Below, in pieces: positions 25,109-33,536 of a DNA stretch of 64,000 nucleotides. The stretch spans positions 1-64,000 of the forward strand of contig NZ_SOCP01000009.1 of assembly GCF_004364325.1 (NCBI RefSeq), in the 5' to 3' direction. The stretch is from Actinophytocola oryzae. GTDB taxonomy: Bacteria; Actinomycetota; Actinomycetes; Mycobacteriales; Pseudonocardiaceae. Each line of letters opens with the position of its first letter. The stretch's first letter is position 1. The notes beneath the pieces are model-generated. The model worked only from the letters and a program-made list of their open reading frames with translations, was not told the origin of the DNA and did no database searches. A program made the translations under genes and the position numbers.

Positions 25109-25152
25109 CGGGCCGAAGTTGCAGCTGCACGAGCAGGTGCAACCTCGGCCCG
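25109..25152 (+). promoter_or_regulatory. Large stem-loop in the leader of the iniR-like gene
   Basis: Arms at 25109-25123 and 25138-25152 are 15 bases with a single mismatch, loop of 14. It ends about 50-60 bases before the start of the regulator gene and has no T-run. It may be a leader structure or a terminator for read-through from upstream. Its role is open. Confidence 0.5.
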
Positions 25153-25211
25153 TTTCGCGATCTTGTAATGGTCTACGCTCCGTCACCGACTCCAATAGTG
25201 TGGCACTTCCA

Positions 25212-27716
25212 ATGGCGGAGCGGCCCGCACCCGCGGAACCCGCATTCCCCGCTGCGGGCCGGCTCTTCCGCCAGCTCGCGGCCTTCCCTGCCGACGCACT
25301 CACCGCCGCCGTCGTCGGACCCGGTGGAACCGGCAAGTCCGCCCTGCTCAGGGCCATCGCCGCGAGCTACGAACGGGCTGGTAGCGCCCCCATTCGCATC
25401 CAGCCGGACACCGATCTCACGATCATCGACAACGCCTCGCCAATCCTCGTCGACGACGCCCACCGGCTCGATTCCGCCGCCCTGGAAACGCTCCGGCAGC
25501 GGGCAAAAGACCCGGGTACGCGAATGATTGTCACTTACCGTCCGTGGCCGCGGCCCGGTGGACTCTCGGCACTCGGGGCCCTGCTCTCCCGCCACCATTC
25601 CCCGATCGTGCTCGGACACCTTGACAAAGACGAGGTGGCAGTACTCGTGGAGCGGCGCGGCAAATGTCAGGCCACTGACGCGCTGGTTGCCGTCGTCCTG
25701 GAGCAGTCCGGCGGATCACCGATGTTCGCCGGCCTCGTGACCCAGGCACTGCTCGACACCGGCAGGCTCGACCCGCGCCAACCCGAGCGGTTCCGCCGCC
25801 CCAACCGGATCTCCGTGTCACCCGGCCTCGCCGAACGGCTCCGCTACCTGCTGGAAGCCCTCGAACCGCCGATCTACCAGCTCATCGAGGCACTCGCCCT
25901 CGGTGCGCCACTTGACGCCGACGTGCTGGCCGAGCTACTCGGCACCGACCCGGCCGGGCTGACCGACACCGTCGAGGCCGCCCGCGCCACCGGCCTGCTC
26001 ACCGACTCGGGCGAGCTCATCGTGTTCGTCCGCAACCTCATGCTCCGCCTCATGCCCGTGCTGCGCGCCCGCGACATGCAACGACGCCTCGCGGAGATCC
26101 AGCTTGGCAACGGCGGTCCCGTCCTCGCCGCGGGACGACGGCTCGCCGACGCCCACGCCACCGGCGCCCGCGCCTCCGAGGTGCTCGCCGCCGCGGCGGA
26201 CGAGGCGCTCCGCACCTCACCACAGCTCGCGGGCGAACTGTTCGACGCCGCCGTCCGCGCTGGTGGCAGCCCTGTCACCGCCCGGCACGCCCAGGCCGCG
26301 GCACTCGCGGGCGACCCGGCCCGCGCACTGCGGCTGGCCGACGAGACGCTCGCCGCCAAGGACACCACGCAGGCCGACCGCCGCCGCGCCGTCGAGGTCA
26401 CCGCCGCAGTGCTCGCCCAGCGCGGCTTCGCCTGCCGCGCCGCCGAGCTGTACCAGAGGCTCGGCGAGGCCGACGCCATCATCGCCGTGCCCGCCCTGCT
26501 CGCGATCGGCCGGCTCGACCGGGCCCGCGCGGTCCTCGCACACGCCCCGGCCAGCGAGCACGACGCCCCGACGCTGACCGCACCCGCCGTGCGCCTGCTC
26601 GCCACGGGCCTGCTCGCGACCGTCGACGGCGACCTGCCGACCGCCCTGTCCGACCTGACGAGAGCCGCGGGACTGCTCGAACCGGCGGGGGAGTGCGTGC
26701 TGCTGCCCTACAGCCCGGCCGAGATCGCGGCAACTGTCGCGGCACAGTGCGGAGAGACGGCGTTGGCTGACGCGACGCTCGGGCAGGCAGTTGCCGGCAA
26801 GGTCGGCGGCGGGCTGGCACAAGCCGGTCTCCTGCTGCTGCACGGCTGGAACGCCCTCGCCCGGGGCACCCTCGACACCGTCCGGGAGGTCCTCGACCGG
26901 GTCAACGGGCCGCTCGAGCCCGCCGACGAGGTGCTCGCCGCCGCGCTCGCCGCCGGCCTGGCCCGCCGCACCGACGACACCCCGGCCCTCGCCGAGTCCT
27001 TCGCGCGGGCCAGGACCGCACTGATCCGCCACCCGGTCGACCTCTACCTCCTGCGCCCCCTCGGTGAGCTGGCGGTCGCGGCGGCGCTGCTCGGCGAGCC
27101 GGCCATGGGCCCGCACCTCGACCGGGCGCACGCTCTCCTCGCTGCCCTCGGCGACCCGCCCCTGTGGGCCGCGCCCCTGCACTGGTCCCTCGTGCACGCG
27201 GCGCTGGCCGCGGGCACCCGACCCGAGTCCGCCCCGCTCGAGGCGCTGGCCGCGCGTGCCCCGCACGTCCGGTGTCTGGCCGAGGCCGCGATCTGCTGGC
27301 GCAGGGTGGCCGCCGGTGACGTCGACGTGGCGCAGGTGCGTGCGGCGGCGACGGGCCTGCGGCAGGCGAACCTCGACTGGGACGGCGCCCGGCTCGCCGC
27401 CGCGGCGGCCAACCGCGCGACGGGGGACCGCAAGGCCACCGCCGACCTCATGGCCTGCGCCAGGGCGCTCGGCGACACCGTGGACCCGGCACCCGCGAGG
27501 GAGACCGTGGACGACACCGCGACGCCCCCGCTGAGCGAGCGGGAGCTGGAGGTCGGGCGCCTGGTCCTCGCGGGCCTGACCCACAAGCAGATCGGCGCAA
27601 GGCTGTTCATCTCCGCGAAGACCGTGGAGCACCACGTGGCACGCATGAAGACGAGACTCGGCGTCGAGAGCCGCGACGAGCTGTTCAACCGGCTGCGCGT
27701 GCTGCTCGCACCCTAG
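25212..27716 (+). CDS. iniR: LuxR-type ATPase regulator, probable IniR homologue
   Basis: This regulator of about 834 residues has P-loop GPGGTGKS at 36-43, a probable Walker B ILVDDAHRLD near 80, helical repeats in the middle and a C-terminal LuxR HTH (LSERELEVGRLVLAGLTHKQ, then SAKTVEHHVARMKTRLG). The size, the layout and the position next to iniA/iniC genes match IniR (Rv0339c), the regulator of iniBAC in Mycobacterium tuberculosis. The start is uncertain: ATG 25212 is used here, GTG 25200 is possible, and neither has a clear ribosome site. The gene converges on iniC and their stop codons overlap in CTAG. A long stem-loop precedes it. Confidence 0.75.
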   Translation: MAERPAPAEPAFPAAGRLFRQLAAFPADALTAAVVGPGGTGKSALLRAIAASYERAGSAPIRIQPDTDLTIIDNASPILVDDAHRLDSAALETLRQRAKDPGTRMIVTYRPWPRPGGLSALGALLSRHHSPIVLGHLDKDEVAVLVERRGKCQATDALVAVVLEQSGGSPMFAGLVTQALLDTGRLDPRQPERFRRPNRISVSPGLAERLRYLLEALEPPIYQLIEALALGAPLDADVLAELLGTDPAGLTDTVEAARATGLLTDSGELIVFVRNLMLRLMPVLRARDMQRRLAEIQLGNGGPVLAAGRRLADAHATGARASEVLAAAADEALRTSPQLAGELFDAAVRAGGSPVTARHAQAAALAGDPARALRLADETLAAKDTTQADRRRAVEVTAAVLAQRGFACRAAELYQRLGEADAIIAVPALLAIGRLDRARAVLAHAPASEHDAPTLTAPAVRLLATGLLATVDGDLPTALSDLTRAAGLLEPAGECVLLPYSPAEIAATVAAQCGETALADATLGQAVAGKVGGGLAQAGLLLLHGWNALARGTLDTVREVLDRVNGPLEPADEVLAAALAAGLARRTDDTPALAESFARARTALIRHPVDLYLLRPLGELAVAAALLGEPAMGPHLDRAHALLAALGDPPLWAAPLHWSLVHAALAAGTRPESAPLEALAARAPHVRCLAEAAICWRRVAAGDVDVAQVRAAATGLRQANLDWDGARLAAAAANRATGDRKATADLMACARALGDTVDPAPARETVDDTATPPLSERELEVGRLVLAGLTHKQIGARLFISAKTVEHHVARMKTRLGVESRDELFNRLRVLLAP

Positions 27717-29212
27717 ACGGACACTGCTGCGAGGCCCGCGACGATCCCCTCGCAGCTGCGGGCCACCGCCCGGTACACCCGCACCTCCTCCCGGGAGGCG
27801 AACGGGTTCTCCGCGCGGCGCCGCCAGCCGTCCAGCTCCGCCAGCGCCACCCGCCGGGCCTGCGCCGCCGGGGTGTCGGGGGTGAGCGCCAACCGGCGGG
27901 ACACCGCGACGCCCTCGCCGCCGAGCAGTCGTTCCGCCACCCCGGCGTCGGACTCCGGCAGCGCCACGTCGCCACTGCGCAGCGACGACAGCAACCGCAG
28001 CTCGACGAACTCGTGCGCACCCGAGGAGATGCGCTCCACCTCCGCGGCGAGCCGCGCCACCGCGTCCGGGTCGGTGCCGGGCACGTCGGCACGCAGCACC
28101 CGCTCCACGGCGAGCAACCCGGTACGCGCCTTCAGCAGGTCCCGCCGCTCGGTGAACCGGGCGTGCAGCACCTCACGCAGCTCCGCGATCCCGCTGCCCC
28201 GCAACAGCTCCGCCGCGAGCGCGCCCGCGTCGTGGCAGCCCTGCCGGACGTGCATCATCGACAGCCTCAGCCCGTAGAGGCCGAACCGCCCCAGCAGCGC
28301 GTGACGGTCCTCCGTGGACAGGGCGGCCAGCGCGGGCACGCGCGACGAGCGCAGGAACCGGGACGTGGACAGCAGCACGTCGTCCATCTCCTCGCGGGGC
28401 GACCCGGCGAGTGCGGCCAGCGTGGCGAACTCGTGCTGCCGCAGCGTCTTCCCGGTCGCCGCGAGCAGCCCGGCCACCGGCAGCACGGTCTGGCACAGGC
28501 CACGCAGCGCGGGGGAGGTCCGGTAGCGGCGGGCGATGCGCCGCGCCGACAGCATCGCGTCGACGCGGCCGCCACCCACCTCGTCCGCCCGCGACACGAC
28601 CGCGATCGTGTTCACCGCGCTGGCCCGCGCGACGCCCTGGTCACGGAAGGACTCCAGGAACTCCGCGTCCGCGACGTGCAGGTGGCGCATCAGGTACACC
28701 ACGGCGTCCGCCTCGGCGGGCCCGTCCTCCTCCGGCGTGAGCAGTGTGAGCGTGCGCCGCGAGGTCGCGGTCGACGTCGACGCGATGCCCGGGGTGTCGA
28801 TCAGCGTCATGTCCCGCAGGCTCTGCGACGGCCAGTCCACGACCAGCCTGCGCAGCCGCTCGGCGGGCACGCCACGCAGCCGGACCGAGAGTCCCTCCGC
28901 GGACCGGTGGACGGCCAGTGGTTCCGGCGGCCCACTGTCCGGATAGGACACCACGCGCGGCGTCGGTCCGTCCCGGTACCAGGTGACGACCCTCGTGCAC
29001 TCGCCTGCGTCGGTCGGCGCGATCAGCTCGCCGACCAGCCCGTTGAGCAGCGTCGACTTGCCCGCCTTGACCTTGCCCGCGATCGCCACCCGCAGCGGCT
29101 CGTCCAGCCGGTCGAGCTGGGCCCGCAGCGCCTCGGCGACCTCCGGCGCCGCCGCGAACACGTCGACGGCCCGCCCCAGCACGCCGCGAACGGCCTCGGT
29201 GAGAACGCTCAC
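27713..29212 (-). CDS. iniC: IniC-like dynamin-family GTPase
   Basis: This 499-residue bacterial dynamin-like GTPase has G1 GKVKAGKS at 46-53, G3 DTPG at 139-142 and G4 SRAD at 207-210. The rest is helical and lacks the long hydrophobic membrane segment found in IniA, as expected for IniC. The GTG start overlaps the stop of iniA in a GTGA junction, so the two are translationally coupled. In mycobacteria IniA and IniC are induced by cell-wall drugs, and IniA carries out membrane fission. A similar role here is inferred from homology and order. Confidence 0.85.
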   Translation of the reverse strand: MSVLTEAVRGVLGRAVDVFAAAPEVAEALRAQLDRLDEPLRVAIAGKVKAGKSTLLNGLVGELIAPTDAGECTRVVTWYRDGPTPRVVSYPDSGPPEPLAVHRSAEGLSVRLRGVPAERLRRLVVDWPSQSLRDMTLIDTPGIASTSTATSRRTLTLLTPEEDGPAEADAVVYLMRHLHVADAEFLESFRDQGVARASAVNTIAVVSRADEVGGGRVDAMLSARRIARRYRTSPALRGLCQTVLPVAGLLAATGKTLRQHEFATLAALAGSPREEMDDVLLSTSRFLRSSRVPALAALSTEDRHALLGRFGLYGLRLSMMHVRQGCHDAGALAAELLRGSGIAELREVLHARFTERRDLLKARTGLLAVERVLRADVPGTDPDAVARLAAEVERISSGAHEFVELRLLSSLRSGDVALPESDAGVAERLLGGEGVAVSRRLALTPDTPAAQARRVALAELDGWRRRAENPFASREEVRVYRAVARSCEGIVAGLAAVSV

Positions 29213-31053
29213 GACGCCGCCTCCAGTACCCGCCGCCCGCCCGGTGTCAACGCGAGCGCCCTGTCCCGCAGGTCCCCGAGCCTGCGCAGCTCGGCGGGGA
29301 TCTCCGCCAGCCGGCGTTCACGTTCCTCCTTGGACGACCGCACGGAACGCTCGGCGGAGGCGAGCGACTCCTTCAGCGACCGGTTGGTCTCCTCGGCGCG
29401 GTCGGTGTAGTAGTCCCGCAGGTCGCGCTGCACCCGCCGGAGCAGCTCGCGGGAGTCCTTGCCCGCCTGGAAGATCACGTCGTCGGCGTACCGCCGGACC
29501 GCGGCCTTCGCGTCGACCTGCCGCTTCGTGTAGACACGCCTGCGCTCGTCGGTGAAACCCTTGCCGCTCAACAGCAGGCCGGCGCCGACCGAGAACGGGT
29601 TGATCAGCGGCATCCCCACCAGCGTGCCGAGCATGCCGAACATGAGCACGCCCACATAGCCGCCGCGCAGCCCGGACAGTGCCTTCTGGCCGATGCCGAA
29701 CGGCTCGCCGATCCGCAGGTCCATCGCGCTCACCCGCTCGAGCGGGTCCTCGGCGTCCGTCCGGATCCTGGGCAGCAGCTCCTGGTCCCCGGAGAAGTGC
29801 TCGGCGACCTGGCCCGCGAGCCAGCGTGCGCGTTGGGCCGTCCACAGGAAGTTGGCGGCGACCGCCGCGCTCACCTCCTGCTCGACCCACGCCGCGAGCT
29901 GGTCCCACGTCCTGCGCGGGTCGCCGCCCCTGCTCACCTCCTCCTCGGCCTCGCGGACGATGTCACGCATCCGGTCGCGCAGGTCGTAGTCGATGTCGGC
30001 GTTCAGGTCGGCGACACCGTCGCTGAGCGTGTGCTGCCAGCGGGCCGACCGCTCCTTCAACGCCACCGCCTGCTGTTTGGCCTCGGTGAGCCTGCGGATC
30101 ACCTCCGCGGCCGCGTCCGGGTCGGTGAGCCCGGCCTGCTCGGCGAGCAGCGTCGTCGCGAGCTGCTCGGTCACCGCCACCACGTCGTGCGCGGTCGACC
30201 GGCGTGCCAGCAGCTCGGCCTGCCCGACGACCCGCTCCCGCAGGTACTCGACCAGCTCGCCGAAGCCGGACTCGCGGTCGGCCTCCTCGTCGTTGTGTTT
30301 GACCGCGTGCACCCGCAGCGCGGAGGACACGACCAGCAGGTCCGCCTCGACGCCCGCCCCCGCGAGGTGCCGCCTGTCCAGCTCGGCGATGCGCTGCCAC
30401 TCGGGGTAGAGGTCCGCCTTGGACAGTACGCAGAGGACGTTCGGGCACATCGCCGTCGCCTGCTTGAGGAACTCCAGCTCCGGCGCGGTGTACTCCTGCG
30501 AGGCGTCCGACACGAACAGCACCGCGTCCGCGGACGGCAGCTCGGCCATGGTCGCCGCGCCGTGCACGGAGCTGAGCCCGCCGACGCCGGGGGTGTCCAC
30601 GATCTCCAGCCCACCCGCGAGCAGTGCGCGCGGGAGGCCGATGTCCGCGTTGCGCCAGCGTTCCCGGTTGCCGGGGTTGCCGGTCTCGCAGAGGTGCCCG
30701 GCGAGCTCCTCGATGGGCACCTCGACCCGCGCCACCTTCGCGGCGGCCGGGTCGCCGTCGTCGGACTGCTCCACCACCCGCACGAGCGCGGCGCTCGGCT
30801 CGGCCGCGTACCGGACCACGGTCGGCACGGACGTGGCCACGTCGTCGAACACCGGGCACACCGGCGCCTTCACGAGGCCGTTGACCAGAAGGCTCTTTCC
30901 CTGCTTGAACTCGCCGACCACGAGAACCCTGACGCGGTCGGTGCGCAGCCTGCCCGCCGTCTGCCGCAGCCGTGCCTCCAGGTCGGGCCGCCGGTAGTGC
31001 GCGATCACCTCGAGCGCGGTGTCGACGGTGTCGACGGACTCTGCGCCTCGCAT
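29209..31053 (-). CDS. iniA: IniA-like dynamin-family GTPase
   Basis: This 614-residue dynamin-like GTPase has G1 GEFKQGKS at 47-54, G3 DTPGVGG at 153-159 and G4 SKAD at 211-214. A coiled helical bundle follows, then a Gly-rich hydrophobic membrane-insertion region (about 458-505, including VLMFGMLGTLVGMPL and GAGLLLSGKG), then a charged coiled coil to the end. This matches mycobacterial IniA. ATG 31053 has GGAGG 7 bases upstream. Between it and the upstream IniB-like gene is a 77-base gap with a 14-base-pair hairpin, so the dynamin genes may be expressed at a different level from the IniB-like genes. Confidence 0.87.
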   Translation of the reverse strand: MRGAESVDTVDTALEVIAHYRRPDLEARLRQTAGRLRTDRVRVLVVGEFKQGKSLLVNGLVKAPVCPVFDDVATSVPTVVRYAAEPSAALVRVVEQSDDGDPAAAKVARVEVPIEELAGHLCETGNPGNRERWRNADIGLPRALLAGGLEIVDTPGVGGLSSVHGAATMAELPSADAVLFVSDASQEYTAPELEFLKQATAMCPNVLCVLSKADLYPEWQRIAELDRRHLAGAGVEADLLVVSSALRVHAVKHNDEEADRESGFGELVEYLRERVVGQAELLARRSTAHDVVAVTEQLATTLLAEQAGLTDPDAAAEVIRRLTEAKQQAVALKERSARWQHTLSDGVADLNADIDYDLRDRMRDIVREAEEEVSRGGDPRRTWDQLAAWVEQEVSAAVAANFLWTAQRARWLAGQVAEHFSGDQELLPRIRTDAEDPLERVSAMDLRIGEPFGIGQKALSGLRGGYVGVLMFGMLGTLVGMPLINPFSVGAGLLLSGKGFTDERRRVYTKRQVDAKAAVRRYADDVIFQAGKDSRELLRRVQRDLRDYYTDRAEETNRSLKESLASAERSVRSSKEERERRLAEIPAELRRLGDLRDRALALTPGGRRVLEAAS

Positions 31054-31077
31054 CTGTTTGCCTCCAACGTGTGTGCC

Positions 31078-31123
31078 GACCGCCCGGGGTGTGTGTGCGG
31101 TTACTGGGGCACCCCGGGCGGTC
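31078..31123 (-). promoter_or_regulatory. Intercistronic hairpin between IniB-like gene and iniA
   Basis: A perfect 14-base stem (31078-31091 with 31110-31123, 18-base loop) sits 24 bases before the iniA start and 7 bases after the stop of the IniB-like gene. It could be a partial terminator or an RNA-stability element setting the ratio of the two parts of the operon. Confidence 0.7.
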
Positions 31124-31130
31124 GTGGTGG

Positions 31131-31913
31131 TCAGCCGGACACCGACGCGTCCGCGTCGAGAGCCTCACTGGCGTCGGCGTCCACCACCGGCCACAGGTCG
31201 CCGGACTCGTGCAGCGCGCTGGGCGCGGAGTCGGCGATCGGGTCCGCCTCGGTCGCGACGTCGACGTGCGTGTCGACGAGGTCGTCGTCCGAGACGTTGC
31301 CGGAGAACGACCCGTCGACGTCGGTGTCCGTGGACAGGTCGGTCGAGGTGTCGGTCACCGTCGTGTCGTGCGAACCGGTCATGGTGGCGTCGTCGTCGGA
31401 GTTCAGCGACGACGTGGTGTCGTCGCCGGTGACGACGCTGTGGTCGATCGAGCCACCCTTGTTGTCCACCCCGTCGTTGTCCTGGTTGAACGAGTCCTGG
31501 ATCACGGTGATGTCGTTGTCCTCGTTGAAGGAGTCCGTGATCGTGAGGTCGCCCTCGGAGTGGATGCTGACCGTGTCGCGGTCGTCGACCGTGATCACGA
31601 GATCGCGGTCGTCGACGTAGTAGATGTTGTACTCGTTGGTCGTCGGCCGGATCGTGAGGTCGTAGTGCCTCGTCAGCACCGAGATCTCACCGACCGGGTC
31701 GTCGCCACCCGCGAAGTGCGGGTGGCCCGACCCGTGCACGCCGGCCTGGTCGGCCACCATCGGCCCGGCGTCCCTGATGTCCTCACCGCACGTGCCGTCC
31801 AGACCGTACTGGTCGAGGACACCCTCCGGGTCGGCGCGGAAGTCCGACTGGAGGTCCTCGTCGCCCAGCAGGGCCATGAGGAACTCGATGAGCGAGGAGA
31901 TCGTCGCCGTCAT
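31131..31913 (-). CDS. IniB N-terminal domain protein with Asn/Asp-rich repeat module
   Basis: This 260-residue protein opens with a helical IniB-type N-terminal domain (about 1-50: SLIEFLMALLGDEDLQSDF, then PEGVLDQYGL). A beta-rich middle follows (about 75-125). Then comes an acidic Asn/Asp/Ser/Thr-rich module (about 126-230) with SFNEDND, SFNQDNDG, SVVTGDD and SLNSDDD. The same module, in the same order, ends the neighbouring Gly-rich protein. There is no signal peptide. ATG 31913 lies 2 bases after the upstream stop without its own ribosome site, so translation is coupled. In mycobacteria the IniB N-terminus and a Gly-rich part are one protein; here they seem split. The repeat spacing suggests a beta-solenoid or fibrous fold, which is inference. 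Confidence 0.78.
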   Translation of the reverse strand: MTATISSLIEFLMALLGDEDLQSDFRADPEGVLDQYGLDGTCGEDIRDAGPMVADQAGVHGSGHPHFAGGDDPVGEISVLTRHYDLTIRPTTNEYNIYYVDDRDLVITVDDRDTVSIHSEGDLTITDSFNEDNDITVIQDSFNQDNDGVDNKGGSIDHSVVTGDDTTSSLNSDDDATMTGSHDTTVTDTSTDLSTDTDVDGSFSGNVSDDDLVDTHVDVATEADPIADSAPSALHESGDLWPVVDADASEALDADASVSG

Positions 31914-31915
31914 CG

Positions 31916-32737
31916 CTAGTGGATGTCGACGTCGACGTCGTCGATGTCGAGGTCCAGGTCGAAGCCGTCGTTGTCGAACGTGTTGCCGTTGAACGAGTCC
32001 GTGTAGGACGTGTGGTTCGACTGGTCGGTGGTGTTCTGCGTCAGCGTGTCGTTGTAGGAGTCGCGGATGTCCACGTCGTCGTCGGAGTTGAGCGAGTTCG
32101 AGATGTCGTCGCCCGCGACCACGCTGTCGGTGATGTGCCCGTGGCTGTTGTCGAGCCCGTCGTTGTCCTGGTTGAACGAGTTCTTGACGACCGTGAAGTC
32201 GTTGTCCTCGTTGCCGACGTTCGCGAACGAGTTCGACACGTTGATGTTCTGCGACGCGCCGACGGTGGCGTCCCCACCCGCGCCACCGGCGCCGCCGCTC
32301 GCGTCGACCGGCCCGGAGCTGGTGGCGTTCGAGCTGTCGGCGTGCGCACCGGCGTAACCGGACCCGCCCGCGGCCGCGCCACCCGCCGCGCCGACGCCGG
32401 AGCCGCTGCCCGCGCCGCCGTCACCGGCGTCGTCCGCCTCGGCGCCGTCGCCACCGTCCCCACCGAACCCGAACGGCCAGCCGCCGAAGCCGCCGAAACC
32501 GCCGTCACCGGTCGTGGTCGAGTCGCCGCCCGCGCCGCCGTTGCCGGCGCCGCTGCCGCTGCCACCCGCGCCACCCGCCGCGGGGCCACCGGTCGCGGTG
32601 CCGCCGTCGGCGTCGGCGTCGCTGTACCCGAAGCCCAGGCTGCGGCCCTCGCCGCCCGCACCGCCCGCACCACCCGCGGTGCTGGTGTCGACGTCCTGGA
32701 CGGGCGCCACGTACTGCTGGAAGTTGAAGTTCGCCAT
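31916..32737 (-). CDS. Gly-rich IniB-like protein with the same Asn/Asp repeat module
   Basis: This 273-residue protein has a short N-terminus (MANFNFQQYVAPVQDVD), then a long Gly/Ala/Ser/Asp-rich region (about 20-155) like the Gly-rich part of mycobacterial IniB. It ends with the Asn/Asp module (about 160-273: NEDNDFTVV, SFNQDNDGLDN, SVVAGDD, SLNSDDD). There is no signal peptide or membrane segment. AAGGAACAGGA precedes ATG 32737. It is the first gene of the ini-like operon. The 196-base gap upstream has a possible promoter on the minus strand (TTACCG, 16 bases, TAGATT at 32811-32816). The protein may coat membranes or form assemblies for the dynamins, but nothing is proven. Confidence 0.78.
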   Translation of the reverse strand: MANFNFQQYVAPVQDVDTSTAGGAGGAGGEGRSLGFGYSDADADGGTATGGPAAGGAGGSGSGAGNGGAGGDSTTTGDGGFGGFGGWPFGFGGDGGDGAEADDAGDGGAGSGSGVGAAGGAAAGGSGYAGAHADSSNATSSGPVDASGGAGGAGGDATVGASQNINVSNSFANVGNEDNDFTVVKNSFNQDNDGLDNSHGHITDSVVAGDDISNSLNSDDDVDIRDSYNDTLTQNTTDQSNHTSYTDSFNGNTFDNDGFDLDLDIDDVDVDIH

Positions 32738-32933
32738 CGTTGGTCCTGTTCCTTGTTCAGATGGGCGGAGGAGCTGTTCGTCCCCGACGGAATCCGCCCG
32801 GCATGGAACAAAATCTATGGGCCCCTCGCCTTCCGGTAATCGGGGTTTCTCCCTCGTCCCCGGACGGCCGCCGACGGTGGCGTGGCGCGGCCGTTAGGGG
32901 ATTTGCCCCCAAACGGACGGACCGGTGAAACAC

Positions 32934-33434
32934 CTAACCGGTCGCGGGGAGTCGTTCGATGACGACGGTGAGCAACTCCTGCAGCGCGCTGCACGAGTCG
33001 GGCTCGCCCGCGCGCATGGTGGCCACGATGGCCTGGTCCTGCGCCACCCCGACGTCGTAACGGCAGAACTCCCCGCGCGAGGTGAAGGTCTCCAGCGCGG
33101 GATAGCCGAGCAGCCGCACCCTGCTGGTGCTCGAGTCGCGGTCCCTCGTCAGGTCGGACAGTCCTTTTCCGCTGGTGAACGCGGTCAGCTGCGCGGAGAC
33201 GGCGTTCTCGCCGCGCCAGCTGCAGTTCGCCCCCAGCTCGTCGGTGCCGGGCACCCCGGCCGCCAGTCCGAGCGTGCCGCGCGCGGTGTCGTCGAGCAGC
33301 ACGCACGGGTCGATGCCGACGAGTCCCTTCGGCGTCTCGACCGCGGGTACGGTCGGCTCGGGAGGCTGTTCGCCGGAGCCACAGCCGGCCGCCACGAGCA
33401 CTGCGGCCGCGGTGACCAGCAGGCGAATAATCAC
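32934..33434 (-). CDS. DUF3558-type lipoprotein
   Basis: This 166-residue lipoprotein has a signal MIIRLLVTAAAVLV and lipobox VAAGC at about residues 14-18. The mature domain is of DUF3558 type: DPCVLLDD with its Cys, an NCSW segment, FCRYDVG, and PDSCSAL near the end. The start is GTG 33434, because GGAGGG lies 7 bases upstream; the ATG at 33452 would overlap that ribosome site and add six polar residues before the signal. DUF3558 proteins are exported actinobacterial proteins of unknown role. It is divergent from the Hsp70 gene and lies upstream of the ini-like operon. Confidence 0.8.
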   Translation of the reverse strand: MIIRLLVTAAAVLVAAGCGSGEQPPEPTVPAVETPKGLVGIDPCVLLDDTARGTLGLAAGVPGTDELGANCSWRGENAVSAQLTAFTSGKGLSDLTRDRDSSTSRVRLLGYPALETFTSRGEFCRYDVGVAQDQAIVATMRAGEPDSCSALQELLTVVIERLPATG

Positions 33435-33536
33435 GGGATTTCCCTCCGCCATGTCATTTGTCGTCTTGTCCGGTTTTCTGTAACGTTCGCCGGTCGCTTT
33501 ACGTCTTCACTAGCAGCGTTTCGCTTGGAGGCGAGG

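Noticed and set aside
32270..32720. Dense GCC/GCCACC repeats resembling a CRISPR-like or satellite repeat
   Set aside because: No regular unit and spacer; this is the Gly-rich coding region of the IniB-like protein.
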